Origin: Collinsella aerofaciens
GTDB taxonomy: Bacteria; Actinomycetota; Coriobacteriia; Coriobacteriales; Coriobacteriaceae
Length of the DNA: 17,825 nucleotides
NCBI GenBank assembly: GCA_021639365.1
Contig: JAJXHK010000039.1
Location: 1 to 17,825 of the forward strand
Direction: 5' to 3'
In this document: positions 1 through 10,600 of the stretch, piece by piece
How the letters are laid out: each line of letters starts with the position of its first letter
Position numbering within the stretch: the stretch's first letter is position 1
Made by a program: the position numbers and the translations under genes
Notes under the pieces: model-generated
The model's database searches: none
What the model saw: only the letters and a program-made list of their open reading frames with translations
What the model was told of the DNA's origin: nothing

Positions 1-1
1 G

Positions 2-874
2 GATACCATGACGCTTTTCGAACTTGGGAAATCTAGCGGTGCGGTTAAGCTGTCGGGCATCATTTCTGGCGAAAAGTTCAGTGGCGCCTTCGGATCGATG
101 GGTTCTGCCGAGATCGCCGAGCGCATCGTTTGCGGTGGATGGCCGGCGTCGATTGGGCGTGACGCGCGATTTGCGTCCGCGACGGCAAAACGATATATCG
201 AGATAGTCGCTGAGGAAGACATCCCCCGCGTCGATGGCTCTCGACGAGATCCCGAGAAAGTGAAAGCCGTCATCGCGTCGTTGGCGCGCAACGAATCCAC
301 TCTTGCGACGTTCAAGACGCTTGTGGCCGATTTGGGTGGCGACGTATCGAGACAAACAGCGGCATCATACATATCCCTTCTTAGCAGATTGAGTTTCGTC
401 TGCGATATCCCCGCATGGAATCCCGCGATGAGACCTCCGGTGCATCTGAGGGAGGCGCGTAAGCATCATCTTGCCGACCCGTCGCTTGCAGCGGCTGCGC
501 TCGGGGCGACTGTGGAGACGTTGTTGTCAGACTTCAAGACACTTGGGCTGCTTTTCGAATCGTTGGCGCTCCATGATCTATGGGTCTATGCGAGGGCAAA
601 CGGAATGGGCCTTTATCACTATCACGATTCCCGTGATCTTGAGGTCGACGCTGTCATAGCGGCTCCAGGTGGGGCGTGGATTCCCGTTGAGGTCAAACTC
701 AGTTCCGCGCAAATCGAAGAGGCGTCGGACAGTCTCGCTGCCGTCGAGAAGCGTATGGTTGCCGCTGGAAACACCCCGCCGGTTTCTAAAGTAGCGATTA
801 TTGGATTTGGTTCACAAGCCTATGTTACCGACCGCGGCGTCCAAGTTGTTCCATTGGACGTTCTCGCGCCGTAA
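2..874 (+). CDS. AAA/DUF4143-family ATPase, C-terminal part (cut by left edge)
   Basis: The reading frame is open from base 2, so the Met at base 8 is probably internal and the real start lies upstream. The visible part is about 290 residues; whole proteins of this family are usually 400-450. They carry an N-terminal AAA_14 P-loop ATPase domain, absent here, and a C-terminal DUF4143 domain. The text after base 8 (MTLFELGKSSGAVKLSG) resembles the segment that follows the ATPase core. Near the end, an acidic residue (LEVDAVI) followed by IPVEVKLS resembles the degenerate PD-(D/E)XK-like motif typical of DUF4143 proteins. The family is common in gut bacteria and its cellular role is poorly defined, so no function is assigned. 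The gene reads towards the leftward ffs/adhesin strand. No rightward terminator is obvious after its TAA. The family call is made from motif memory only. Confidence 0.75.
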   Translation, partial: DTMTLFELGKSSGAVKLSGIISGEKFSGAFGSMGSAEIAERIVCGGWPASIGRDARFASATAKRYIEIVAEEDIPRVDGSRRDPEKVKAVIASLARNESTLATFKTLVADLGGDVSRQTAASYISLLSRLSFVCDIPAWNPAMRPPVHLREARKHHLADPSLAAAALGATVETLLSDFKTLGLLFESLALHDLWVYARANGMGLYHYHDSRDLEVDAVIAAPGGAWIPVEVKLSSAQIEEASDSLAAVEKRMVAAGNTPPVSKVAIIGFGSQAYVTDRGVQVVPLDVLAP

Positions 875-1021
875 CGCTGCGGGCGAAGTGAAATCGACGC
901 ATCTTTTAGATTTCTTCAATTTGTGCGTAAACCAACAATGCCGTAATTACGCTATGTCGTTAGTGCGAACATCGCATCTTCAGTAGTCGAAGCTCGTTCG
1001 CAAACGGACCTCTTTACTTGC
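875..1021. other. Intergenic, no recognised feature
   Basis: This AT-richer stretch follows the ATPase gene. It has a 10-bp palindrome (CGTAATTACG, 942-951) but no convincing promoter, terminator or small gene on either strand. Confidence 0.5.
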
Positions 1022-1047
1022 AAAAAAGGAGACAGCACCGCCGTCTC
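1022..1047 (-). terminator. Leftward intrinsic terminator downstream of the ffs/repeat region
   Basis: Read on the minus strand, GAGAC+GGC pairs with GC(T)+GTCTC (eight pairs including one G-T) around a GGT loop at 1029-1047. One C and then six T follow. It would stop leftward transcription coming from ffs through the tandem repeats and protect the convergent ATPase gene. Confidence 0.65.
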
Positions 1048-1080
1048 ATGAACCACGTGGCCACCGCGCTCCCGGCAACG

Positions 1081-1440
1081 CCAGCAAGCAGCACAAAGCA
1101 CGGGATTAAATTATTCAGATAAATGCGCCTTTACGGGTGATTTTTGGACGATTTGGCCCGGCCGGCGGCGAGATATTTGGTAGTCGAGCGATCCCGCAGG
1201 CGAAGCCGAGGACCAGCGAGACACTCATCACGCCCGGAGAATGGCTCATCGATGTTTTGGCGCAACCAGCGAGCAGCATAACATCAGGGATTCAATTATC
1301 AGATAAATGTGACCCTTCAGGTGGTTTTGGTCGGCAACCCCCGAGAGCCGGCAGGGCGTTTGGTAGTCGAGCGATCCCGCAGGCGAAGCCGAGGACCAGC
1401 GAGACACCAAACGCCCTGCCGGCTCTCGGGGGTTGCCGCG
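1081..1440. repeat. Two tandem diverged copies of a ~180 bp intergenic repeat unit
   Basis: Copy A (about 1081-1224) and copy B (about 1266-1407) are offset by 183-185 bp. Each begins with a CCAGC(A/G)AGCAGCA block, then an AT-rich GGGATT(A/C)AATTAT...CAGATAAATG block, then a variable segment. Each ends in a 49-bp block that is identical in both copies (1176-1224 and 1359-1407). The identical block next to diverged flanks suggests gene conversion or selection on that block. In copy B the block sits in the loop of a long inverted repeat; copy A has no such arms. Reading through the block on the minus strand gives an open peptide with VSLVLGFACGIARLPN in both copies, but no good ribosome site is seen. 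The function is unknown. Confidence 0.8.
1332..1438. repeat. Perfect 33-bp inverted repeat with 41-bp loop
   Basis: The arms at 1332-1364 and 1406-1438 are exact reverse complements (33 of 33). Beyond a 4-nt bulge (1439-1442) the pairing resumes: TTTTGGT (1325-1331) with ACCAAAA (1443-1449). The loop (1365-1405) lies inside the 49-bp repeated block and contains a small GGC-GAA-GCC hairpin. In leftward transcripts the structure starts directly after the ffs U-run. A Rho-independent terminator would need a T-run after the stem. On the minus strand the right-hand flank is not T-rich, so this looks more like a REP/cruciform-type element. Confidence 0.9.
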
Positions 1441-1450
1441 GCACCAAAAA

Positions 1451-1568
1451 GCGCCTGCGCACTCGATGGATTCGGATGCCCGACAGAGGCTCCTTATGGC
1501 TGCTTCCTTCCGGACCTGACCAGATTCGGAACATGTCGTCATCCGAACCCATCGAACGCGCTAGGCGC
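1451..1568 (-). ncRNA. ffs: Signal recognition particle RNA, small bacterial (4.5S) type
   Basis: On the minus strand the segment contains the nearly invariant SRP domain-IV core GGTCAGGTCCGGAAGGAAGC, with its GGAA tetraloop, at about 1503-1522. The ends pair to make one long hairpin: the 5' part (GCGCCTAGCGC, then TTCGATGG and TTCGGATG) matches the 3' part (CATCCGAA, then CCATCGA, then GCGC and AGGCGC). The product is about 118 nt with no Alu domain. It binds Ffh and targets nascent membrane and secreted proteins to the membrane. The stem is followed at once by TTTTT (1446-1450), so the RNA's own terminal helix probably serves as terminator. It has its own promoter and lies 81 bp downstream of the giant adhesin stop codon on the same strand. 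Confidence 0.95.
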
Positions 1569-1575
1569 TCGGTAT

Positions 1576-1604
1576 ATCTTACCCGCTCCTGCCCAGCAGG
1601 GCAA
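1576..1604 (-). promoter_or_regulatory. ffs promoter
   Basis: On the minus strand, TTGCCC (-35, 1599-1604) and TAAGAT (-10, 1576-1581) are separated by exactly 17 bp. Transcription would start about seven bases on, at 1568-1569, matching the predicted 5' end of the SRP RNA. Confidence 0.75.
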
Positions 1605-1637
1605 GTGGGGCGGACCCATCGGATGGATTCGCCCCAC
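1605..1637. terminator. Palindrome between adhesin stop and ffs promoter (possible terminator)
   Basis: GTGGGGCG (1605-1612 on +) pairs with CGCCCCAC (1630-1637). Between them the segments pair again (GATGG with CCATC and a G-T) to give an almost continuous hairpin. It begins 12 bp after the adhesin stop and abuts the ffs -35 box. No T-run follows on the minus strand, so it may act as an mRNA 3'-end stabiliser or a weak terminator. Confidence 0.5.
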
Positions 1638-1649
1638 TCGTGCATATCG

Positions 1650-4600
1650 CTAGCGGCGCTTGCGGTACAGGGCCGCGCCGCCCGCGACGGCCAGCGCGCC
1701 GATGCCGGCCATGGCCGCGAGGGCCGCCGCCGGCAGGCTGCGGTCGCCGGTGTCGGGCATGCCGCCCTTGGAGCCGTCGCCGGAGCCGCCGCTGCCGGAG
1801 CCGCTATCGGAACCGTTGCCCGCGCCGCCGCCCGGGGTGCCGGGGTTCTCGGGGGTGCCGGGGGTCCCGGGCTCCTCGACGTAGCTGTTGGTGAAGACCG
1901 GCGGCACGTTGGCGTCACCCTCGTAGGAGACCTTCGCCGACAGGTAGCCCGTCTTGGAGCCGTCTGCCGCCTCGTCGCTCACCGTGACGACGATCTTGTG
2001 CGCGGCCCTGTCGTAGGTCACGTGCGCCTGGCCGTCGTCGACCTCGCTCACCGTGAAGGTGTAGGTGCCGGCCTGCTTGAAGGTCAGGGCGTCGAACGTG
2101 ACGCTGCCGTCGGCGGCGTTCCTGGCGGTCGACATGACCTTGCCGGCCCGGCTCTTGAGCTCGAAGCTGAACTGGCCCGCCTTGAGCTCGGCGCCCTTGA
2201 GCACCTTGGCGGCGCCCAGCTTGAGGGTGACGGGCGCGGCCTCGTAGCCGTTGGTGAACGTCACCGAGTCGTCGCCCGTGGGATTGCCCTCGGCGTCCGC
2301 GAGCTCGTGCTTGACGGCGAGCGTGCCGTTGCCGGCATCGGTGACCGTCGTGCGCACGCGGTACGTCGCCTTGTCGTAGGTCACGCCGCCCGCCGTGCCG
2401 ACGACCTCGCGCAGCTCGTAGCTGTGCGTGCCGGGCGCGGTGTAGGTGACCGGGTCGAGCGCCACCGTGCCGTCTGCGGCGTTCTTGCCCGTCGCCGCGA
2501 TACTCTCGCTGCCGTCGGCGTTGATCTCGACCAGCTGGAACTCGAACTCGCCCTCGACCAGGTCGCGGCCCTTGAGCTTCTTGTTCACCTTGATCTGGTC
2601 GGTGACGGAGCTCGGGGTGGGCTCCACGCCGTAGGTGTTGGTGAACTCGAATGCGCCCTTGCCCTGGGGCGTGCCCTCGGCGGGCAGGACCTCCGCGGCG
2701 ATCGTGCCGGCGTTGGTGTCCTCGACCACCTTGACGGTGAGGGTCCTGGTCGCCACCGCGTCGTTGACCACGCCGTCGACCGAGCCGGACTCGCTCACCT
2801 GATAGGCGAACGTCTTGGTGCGCAGGCCGTCGCCATCGATCGCAGCATCATCGAGGTCGCTCGGCTGCTTGAACGTAACGCTACCCAGCTCGACGTTGCC
2901 GGCGGCGTCGTTGACCGCCTCGGTCACCGTCTTGCCGGAGGCGTCGACCGGGGCGGGTGCGCCGTCCAGCGGTGCAATCTTGAAGGTGTACTTGCCCGCG
3001 ATGTCGGCCTGCGTCAGGCCGAGTCCGGCCTGGCCGAGCGCCAGCGTCTTAGTGCCCGCGAGGCCCACCGTCGCCTCGCCGGCGCGGTAGCCGTTCACGA
3101 ACGACAGCTTACCGTCGGAGCCATCGGGGTAGGTCACGGCCACATCCAGCCCGCCCTTGCCGTTATCGGTCACCTTGACGGTGATGTCGAAGCTCGAGGC
3201 GGTCGCCGTCACGGGCGCGGGCAGCGCCGCCGTGTCCTCGGAAACGGTATAGGGGATGGACCAGGAGCCGTCGGCGGCCCTGGTGGCGGTGCCATCCATC
3301 ACCATCTGCTCGAGCGCGTCGGTAGTGTAGTCGATGCGCGAGAACGTGAGCTCCGCGGCCTCGCCGTCGCCGGAGGCCCGGTTGGTCGCAGTCGCGACCT
3401 CGCTGCCGTGGGCATCACGGACGGAAAACTTGAACTCGCCCGCCGCCGCGGCGCGACCCGTCAGCGTCTTGGTGGCGTTGATCGCCGCGCCGCCCACGCC
3501 GCCGAGCGTGCCGGTGGCCTCGTAGGAGTTCTGGAACGCGACCGTCACGGGCGCGGCCGGGGCCGTGGCGTCATCGGCCGTCGAGACCTCGCTGCGGGCG
3601 ACCTCGACGCCGTCCTCGGCGACCGTGGTCGTGACCGCGAGCTTGCCCGTCGCGGCATCGTAGGCGGGCGCGATGGTCACCGTGCGTGGCGTGGTGTCGT
3701 TGGCGTAGCCGTGGCCGCCGAGCTTGGTCTCGGTGACGGTGAAGCTGTAGGTCTTGCCCGCGTCGGCATTGGTGAACGTCACGTCGCTCTTTGCGGCGCC
3801 GCCGATGAGGTCGATGAAGTCGGCCGCGCCGTCATCGGCCGCGGCAACGGCGTAGGCGTCCTTGCCGGTCTTGAGGCCGAGCTTGGCGGCCGTCTCGTCG
3901 TCGGCGGCCACGGTGAAGGCGAACTGCCCCGCCTCCATGGCGCGGCCGGAGAGCGTCTTGGACAGGCGCACGCCCGCGCGGGCCGAGTAGTCGAGCCCGG
4001 TCGTGTAGGTGTTGACGAAGTCGCCGCCGCTCGCCTGCGCGATCGCGGGTGTCGTTGCCGTGAGGTTGCCGGAGCCGTCGTCGGTCACGGTCACCGTCAT
4101 CGTGGCGGCATGGCCGTCGTAGGCCACGCCGGCAATGGCCGAGCCATCAGCGGGCCTGACCTCGCGCACCGTGTAGGTGAAGGTCTTGGCGCGCACGCGC
4201 TTGCCGCCGACCTCGGCGAACCCGGCGTCCTTGATGTCGTCGAGCGTGTAGCGGATGGGGCCGAAGTCGAAGGCGACCTTTTCGCCCGCCTTGGTCCCGG
4301 CAGCCGTCACGCTGACGGTCTTGGAGCCGTCGGAGGAGCCCTCGGGCATGGGCGCGCCACCCTCGCCCGCGAGCGTGAACTGGAAGCTGTCGCCCTCCGC
4401 CCAGTCGCGGCCCTTGAGCGTCTTGGTGAAGAGCCCCGCGGTGGAGACGTCCCTGCTCTCGGTGGCCGTACCGTACGTGTTGGTGAACGCCGCGGTCGCG
4501 CCGGCCTCGGTCACGGTGCCCTCGGCCCCGTCGGCCGTGGTCGCGTAGCCCTCGGCGGCCTCCTCGGTCACGGTGTAGCGCGCGCCCACGGGCAGGCCGG

Positions 4601-7600
4601 TGATGGCCTTCTCCCCGCCGTGCCTGAGCGTGAAGGTCGCCTTGCCGTCCGTGAACGTCACGGCGTTCTCGCCCTTGCCGAAGGTACCGGAGACAGGCTC
4701 GCCGTCCCCGTCGGTCAGCGCGACCGTGAAGCCGAACTCGCGCTGGCTGTCGCCGCCGACGACCGTCTTCTTGACGGTGAGACTGCCGTTCTTAGCGGTG
4801 TTGGTAAAGACCGCCGCCTCGACCGTACGCTCGGCAGTATTACCGGCATCGTCGGTCAGCTGTGCAATCTTGGTCTTGGCAGTCAGCTTGCCGGCGCCGT
4901 CGTCAGTCACCGTGACGGTGGCGCGATAGGTGGCCTTCGAGAAGGTGAGCGCCGTCTCGTCACCCGTCTGCTCGGCAATCACATAGGTATAGGTACCGGG
5001 TTTGGCGTACTCGATGGTGCCGAAGTTGCCGACCTGGGCATTCTTGTTCAGCGTAATCGTCGACACACCGCCCTTGTCATTCTTGGGCATGGGCGCCTCG
5101 CCCTCGGCAGCCAGCGTCATGGTAAAGGCATCCGACGTCGTCCAGCTGCGTCCGGAGATCTTCTTTTGGACCTTAAAGGCGTTCTCCACCTTCGTGGACT
5201 CCACGCTATAGACATTGGTAAAGCCCGCCTGCGTTGCCTGTCCGACGGTACCCTTCTGGGTGTTCGTCTTGTCGGCAACCGCAAAGCCGTCCTCGCTCGT
5301 CATGAGGTTGCCCTTGGAGTCGAGCTCCTGCACCTCGTAGTGCGCGCCCACGGGCACGGTAACCGTCACGGAGCCACCGGCCTTAAGCGCGATGGTGTCA
5401 CCGCCCTTGATCTGTCCGCTTACATAGGTGCCGTTGGTGCCGCTGGGACGGCCGGCATACGCAAAGCTACCGGTCAGAGGCGTTGTGCCATCGGCCTGAT
5501 AGAGCAGCACCTTAAAGGTGAATGCCTTGTTGGGCGCGGTAATGCCCTCGGCTGCCGTAACCGTCTTGCTCAGCGTCAGGCGGCCGTCAGAGACCTCATC
5601 GGTAGTGGTGTTGGTCTTAACGGCGGGGTTGTTGCCAACCTTCACCGACGCCTGGTTGGAGATGTCACCCGAAGCGCCGCCACTCTTAAACGCGTCCTCG
5701 GTCACGCGGACCTTAAACTGGACCGTACCCTCCTCGCCGGTGGGAACGTCCGTCAGCGTCCAGATGAGGTTGCCGTCCTTGTCCTTGGAGCCAGCGTTCG
5801 CATGGTCGCCCGCGAACTCCACGAACTCGGTCCCCGCGGGAACGGCATCGGAGATCGTCACCGTAGCCGGCGCGCCCTCGGTATTCTTGTAGCTAATGGT
5901 ATAGGTGAGCTCATCGCCCAGCTTGACACCCGATCCTGTCGAATCCTGAGCATCGCTCTCGGACTTCTTGGGCACGTAGTTGGTCGTGGTGCCGGTATAG
6001 CCCTTGTTGCCGACCGTAACGGTGGCGGTGTTATTGATAGTACCAACCGCGCCCTTGGCGTCCTTCACGGCGTCCTCGGTAATCTTGACGCGCACGCGCA
6101 CCGAACCGTAGCTGCCCGCAGGCTGCTCGCCCAGGGTCCAGGTGAGCGACTGGCCATTCGCGGTGCCCTTGTCGGCATTCTTGCCCTCAAAGGCCTCGAA
6201 CACAACGCCGGCGGGCAGCTCGTCGGTCACGGTCACGTTGGCCGGAACCAGGTTGCCACTGTCATCGGCCTTGGTATTGACCCAGTTGATGGTGTAAACG
6301 TAGGAGTCGCCTACGGAAAGCAGCTGCCCGTCGATGTCCACACTGGGCTCCGCGACCGTGCCGATCGTCTTGACCTTATCGCGTGTGTTGTGGAAGACGA
6401 TCTTGCCGTCCTCGGTACCATCGCGATAGGTCACCTTGGACGTAAGGTTACCGTTGTTGTCGTCGGTCACCTCGAGCAGCACGCGGCACGTCGCGGACGC
6501 GTCCACGGGGCGCACGCCATCGGGCAGATAGGCCAAGCGCTCTTTTGCCACCAGGTTAAAGCTGTAGGTGGTGGTGTGATCGGCATTGTGACGCTTGGCG
6601 GCAATGCCATCGTTGACGGCGCCGGCAAGATCGATCGTCTGCTCATGGGGTTCGCCAGCAGCATCGCCGAGCTTAAAGCAAACCTTACCGAAGTCGACCG
6701 TCGCGGCGCCGTTCTCGCTCGCCTGGGTCTCGCCCTCATCCATCTTTTCGAGCGAGCCGTCGGCTTTCTCCGCATACAGGTCAAACGTATACTGACCCGC
6801 CTTGATCTTGTCGCCGGAGTCCATTACCTTCTCGGCAGTAAGACCGTCGAATGTTCCGGACGCGGCATAGCTGTTGGTGAAGAACACCTGAGCCTCGACA
6901 GGACCCTTCTCGGAGTTCTTTTCATCCGCAGAAAGCTCTTTTTTATCAGCGTCAAAGTGCTTGACCGTGGTCACGGTATAGAGCGAACCGTCACCACGAC
7001 TCTTGACCGCAATCCCTACCGTCCAATAGGTGGAATCGTAGACGTAACCGCCTTGCTTGCCGTTATTCTCGACCACCTTATAGGTGAACGTCTTGCCCAC
7101 GTCGCCCGTCGCAAAGGTCAGACCGCCCAAAATATCGGTGTAGGACTTGCCATCGGCCTGCGGCTCATCGTTGGTGACGGTGAGCTTGCCATCTTCCTGG
7201 CGCAGCAGCGCCTTAAGCTTTTCGGTCGAGGCGGCGTATTCGGTCGAGTCGGCGTCGGCCGTCACCGTAAAGCCAAACATGCCGGCATGCAAATCCTTGC
7301 CCTCAAGCGTCTTGACGATCTCCAGACCGCCCTGGAGCTCGTAGCTCGTCGAAGTTTGGTAACTATTGGTAAAGATGAAGCCCTCCGAGCCGGTCGTGCC
7401 ATCGGGGCGGGCCACAAGCTTGCCGCCCTCATCGGTTACGGTGACCGTCACGGTATAGACGTGCTGGTCGTACTTCCACTCGCCAGGACCGCTGTTCGCA
7501 GCCAGCTCGTTAATAGCAAACTTATACGTGCCCAGCCTGTTAAAGGTGAGCGTCGAGAAGTCGAGCTGGTAGTGCTCCCCGTTCTTGAGGCCCTCCTTCG

Positions 7601-10600
7601 TTCGCTTCTGCTCGGTGTAGCCGTTGTCTACACTCATCGAAGAGCCGGTGATGAGTTTGTTGTCGACGGCCGCCCTGGTGACATCATCGGCCGCGGTCAT
7701 GGCAAAGGTAAACTTGCTCGGAGCATCGGCGCCGGCGACTACCTTCGTCACGGACGGGGTATAGGTTGCCGCCTCGGTGACCGTATAGGTGTTCTTGAAT
7801 TTGACCGTCGCGACACCGGTGGACGTCGCATCCGACGGGTAGATCCACTGGCCCTCGAGCTCGTCCTTGCCATCATCACCCGGCTTGCTTACCGATGTCG
7901 TGACCCTGAGCGTGCCGTCGCCGTTGTCCGCCACGACAGCCTTAACCGTATGAACCGTCTTGTCATACGTATAACCCGTCGCCTTGTCGTCAATCTCGGC
8001 CACGGTATAGGTAAACGTCTTGCCGGCGTCATTCTGAGTGAAGGTCAGCCCGCCCTCGGGTACCAAGCTCACGGTCTTGGGGGTATTGGCCTCGACGTTT
8101 GCGGTCTCAAAGACCTTGCCGTCCATGGTAATGCCGACCTTCTTGGCAGATGTCTCGTCGGCAGGCTTGACGATATAGCGGAACGTGCTCTTGGGCGAGC
8201 CGAACACCGTCGCGTCCTTGGGATACGTCAGTGTCTTCTCGATCCATATACCGCCAGCGGTGCCATAGTCGAGGCTTGCCGTATAACGGTTCACAAACGA
8301 GACGGAAGGCGTCATGGTTCCGGCATTGCTGGCATCATACTGCTGCACGTATGTGTTCTTGTCTTCCTTGAGCTCGGCAATTTTATCGTCCGTCAACGCG
8401 CTCGCATCGGCACCATCGCCCAGCAGCGCCGTCACACCTGCGCCCTTGAGCACGGTCGTCACGGTATAGAGCTTGGCGGGGTCGATGTCGCGCGCAAGGA
8501 CTTTAACGAGCACGATGGCGTCGCCGGTGTAGCCGGTGTCATAGGTGTAGCCGGCAGCCGCAGGCTGGTTCTCGCGGATGCGATAGGCAAACGTATGTCC
8601 CAGATCCCGCTCCGTGAGCTCGCGGGCAAAGAGCTTCTCTGCCCCGCGCGTGCCTACCACGGTGCCGGACACACCGGCGCCCGCCGCCTTATTGGAAAGG
8701 TTGGCCTCGGCGCCATCGACCGTGGTCTGGATGCCGTTGTACCAAAGACCCGTCACGCTAAAGGTAAACTGGCCGTCAGTCGAGGCACGACCCATGAGGG
8801 TCTTGCTCACCGTCACGCCACCAAAGGTGCCCGTTGCATGGTATGCGTTGGTAAAGGCAGCCTTGTCGGTTATGGCCTTGTCCGCATCGGAGGCGCCGGT
8901 GTTGGTGTAGGTCACGCTCGACACGAGCTTGCCCGTGTGTTTGCCCGACTCGTCCAGGTCGGTCACCACGATGGTCGCACGGGCAGTGTGCTTGTCCATG
9001 GACATGCCCGCCTGACCATCCTGCGCAGCGTTCTCGGTGATATTGAAGCTGAAGGTGCCCGCGCGGTTGAACGTCACGGCCGGAGCGGCTTCGGTGCCAA
9101 AGGCAAACGATGCCACGCGTCCCGACTCGGGCGCGGTGACGGTAGCCTGGCTGGCGTTAATAGCGACAGCCCCGTCCGCCACTGCCTGCGCAGTGGTCTT
9201 GTCCAGACCAGTCACGCTGGCGTCGTCCGTAGCGGCGGCAAGGTTAAAGGTGTAGCTCTCGCCCAGGCTCCAGTCGCGACCGCTCACGGTCTTTTGGCCC
9301 TGCAGGGTCGCACTCGTGGGCTCCACACTATATTTATTGGTAAAGGAAGGCGTGACGTTCGTTTTCAGCTGCTCTACCGAGCCGTTTGCCGCGGTCTTGT
9401 AGTACTCGATCGAGGTTTCGATGCCGGCACCCTTTTTGGCGTTGCGCACCACAGCGTAATAGACCGACCCGTCATAGGTCATGCCCGCGACACTGCCGGA
9501 ATTCTCAGCGAACTTGTACACGTAGGCGCGTCCCGCGTCCGGCTTGGCGGTATAGGAGATCGCCGGCCACGTCACCGTACCGTCGGCGTTGTTGCCCACG
9601 GTGGCGGAGTTGCCCTCGGCGCCCTGGGGCATAGGTGCCTTGATGCTCCTGTCGACCGTATCGGGACTGAACGTTGCGCTGGCATCCGCATAGCCGCCCA
9701 CGCCCTCGAGCGTAAAGCCAAAGGTGTTCTGGGCAAGCTTAAACGTCCCGGCATTGTCAGTCAGGTTCTTTTGAGCATGGATGATGATGTCCTTCTCATG
9801 CTCGTCGTAGTGATTAGTGAAGGTCGCTACCTTCTCGCTAACCTCCTTATTAGTCTCGGCGCCCGCGTCGTCACGCACCTGCGTCACTTTCGCGCTCGTA
9901 ACAACCAGAGCACCGGCATGGTTGTCCTCCACCACAACCGTCGCAGTATAGGAGGCGGCGGAGTAGCTTATGCCATCTGCCCCGGCATCGGAACCGGGGA
10001 CAACCTCCTTGATGGTATAGGCGTACGTGCCCGGCTTGTCATAGGTGATGTCGCCAAATGTTGCCGTCTTATAGGTGATGCCGTCAACCGTTTCCGTCGG
10101 GGCATTGTTGGTGATCTCGACCGTCGACACCTTGCTCTTGGCGCCGTTGGGCATGGGGACACCGTCATCGGCCGTAAGTTGCACGGTAAAGGTATCGGAA
10201 TCGTTCCAATTGCGGCCGTTGAGCCTCTTCTTGACGCTCAGGCGATCTTTGGCATCAAGCGTTACCGAGCTGGCGCTGTAGTTGTTGGTGAACTCGAGCT
10301 TGTTGCTCGCGGGAATGTTTCCGCCCACGAGCGCGGCGATCGTGCCCTCGATGGCGTTGCCGGTTCCGGACTGTTCCTGACCGCCGGCCTTGCGGCTCAC
10401 GAGCCTAAAGCCAGCCGGAAGCACCGACTCGTCGGCGGAGCCGGTCACAGCGTTGACGATACTCGCCAGCACATTGCCACTGGACTCCTCGCCCTTGGTG
10501 GTGAGCTCGCTCACGCTATAGCTGTCACCCTGCATAAGGTCGTATACGCGAATGGTCTCGCCGGCCTTGATGGAATGGGTGCTGCCGTTCATGAGCGTAA

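Noticed and set aside
1108..1228. Small leftward peptide gene (MSVSLVLGFACGIARLPN...) in repeat copy A
   Set aside because: The open frame is short, has no clear ribosome binding site, and copy B lacks the same start. It is more likely a by-product of the repeat, though the shared 16-residue core was noted.
1246..1542. Leftward 98-codon open frame overlapping ffs
   Set aside because: It starts inside the SRP RNA core and is a chance frame through a structured RNA and a repeat.
1885..10260. CRISPR-like or short tandem DNA repeats in the large gene
   Set aside because: The periodicity is at protein-domain level (about 130-185 residues) and DNA identity between units is low.
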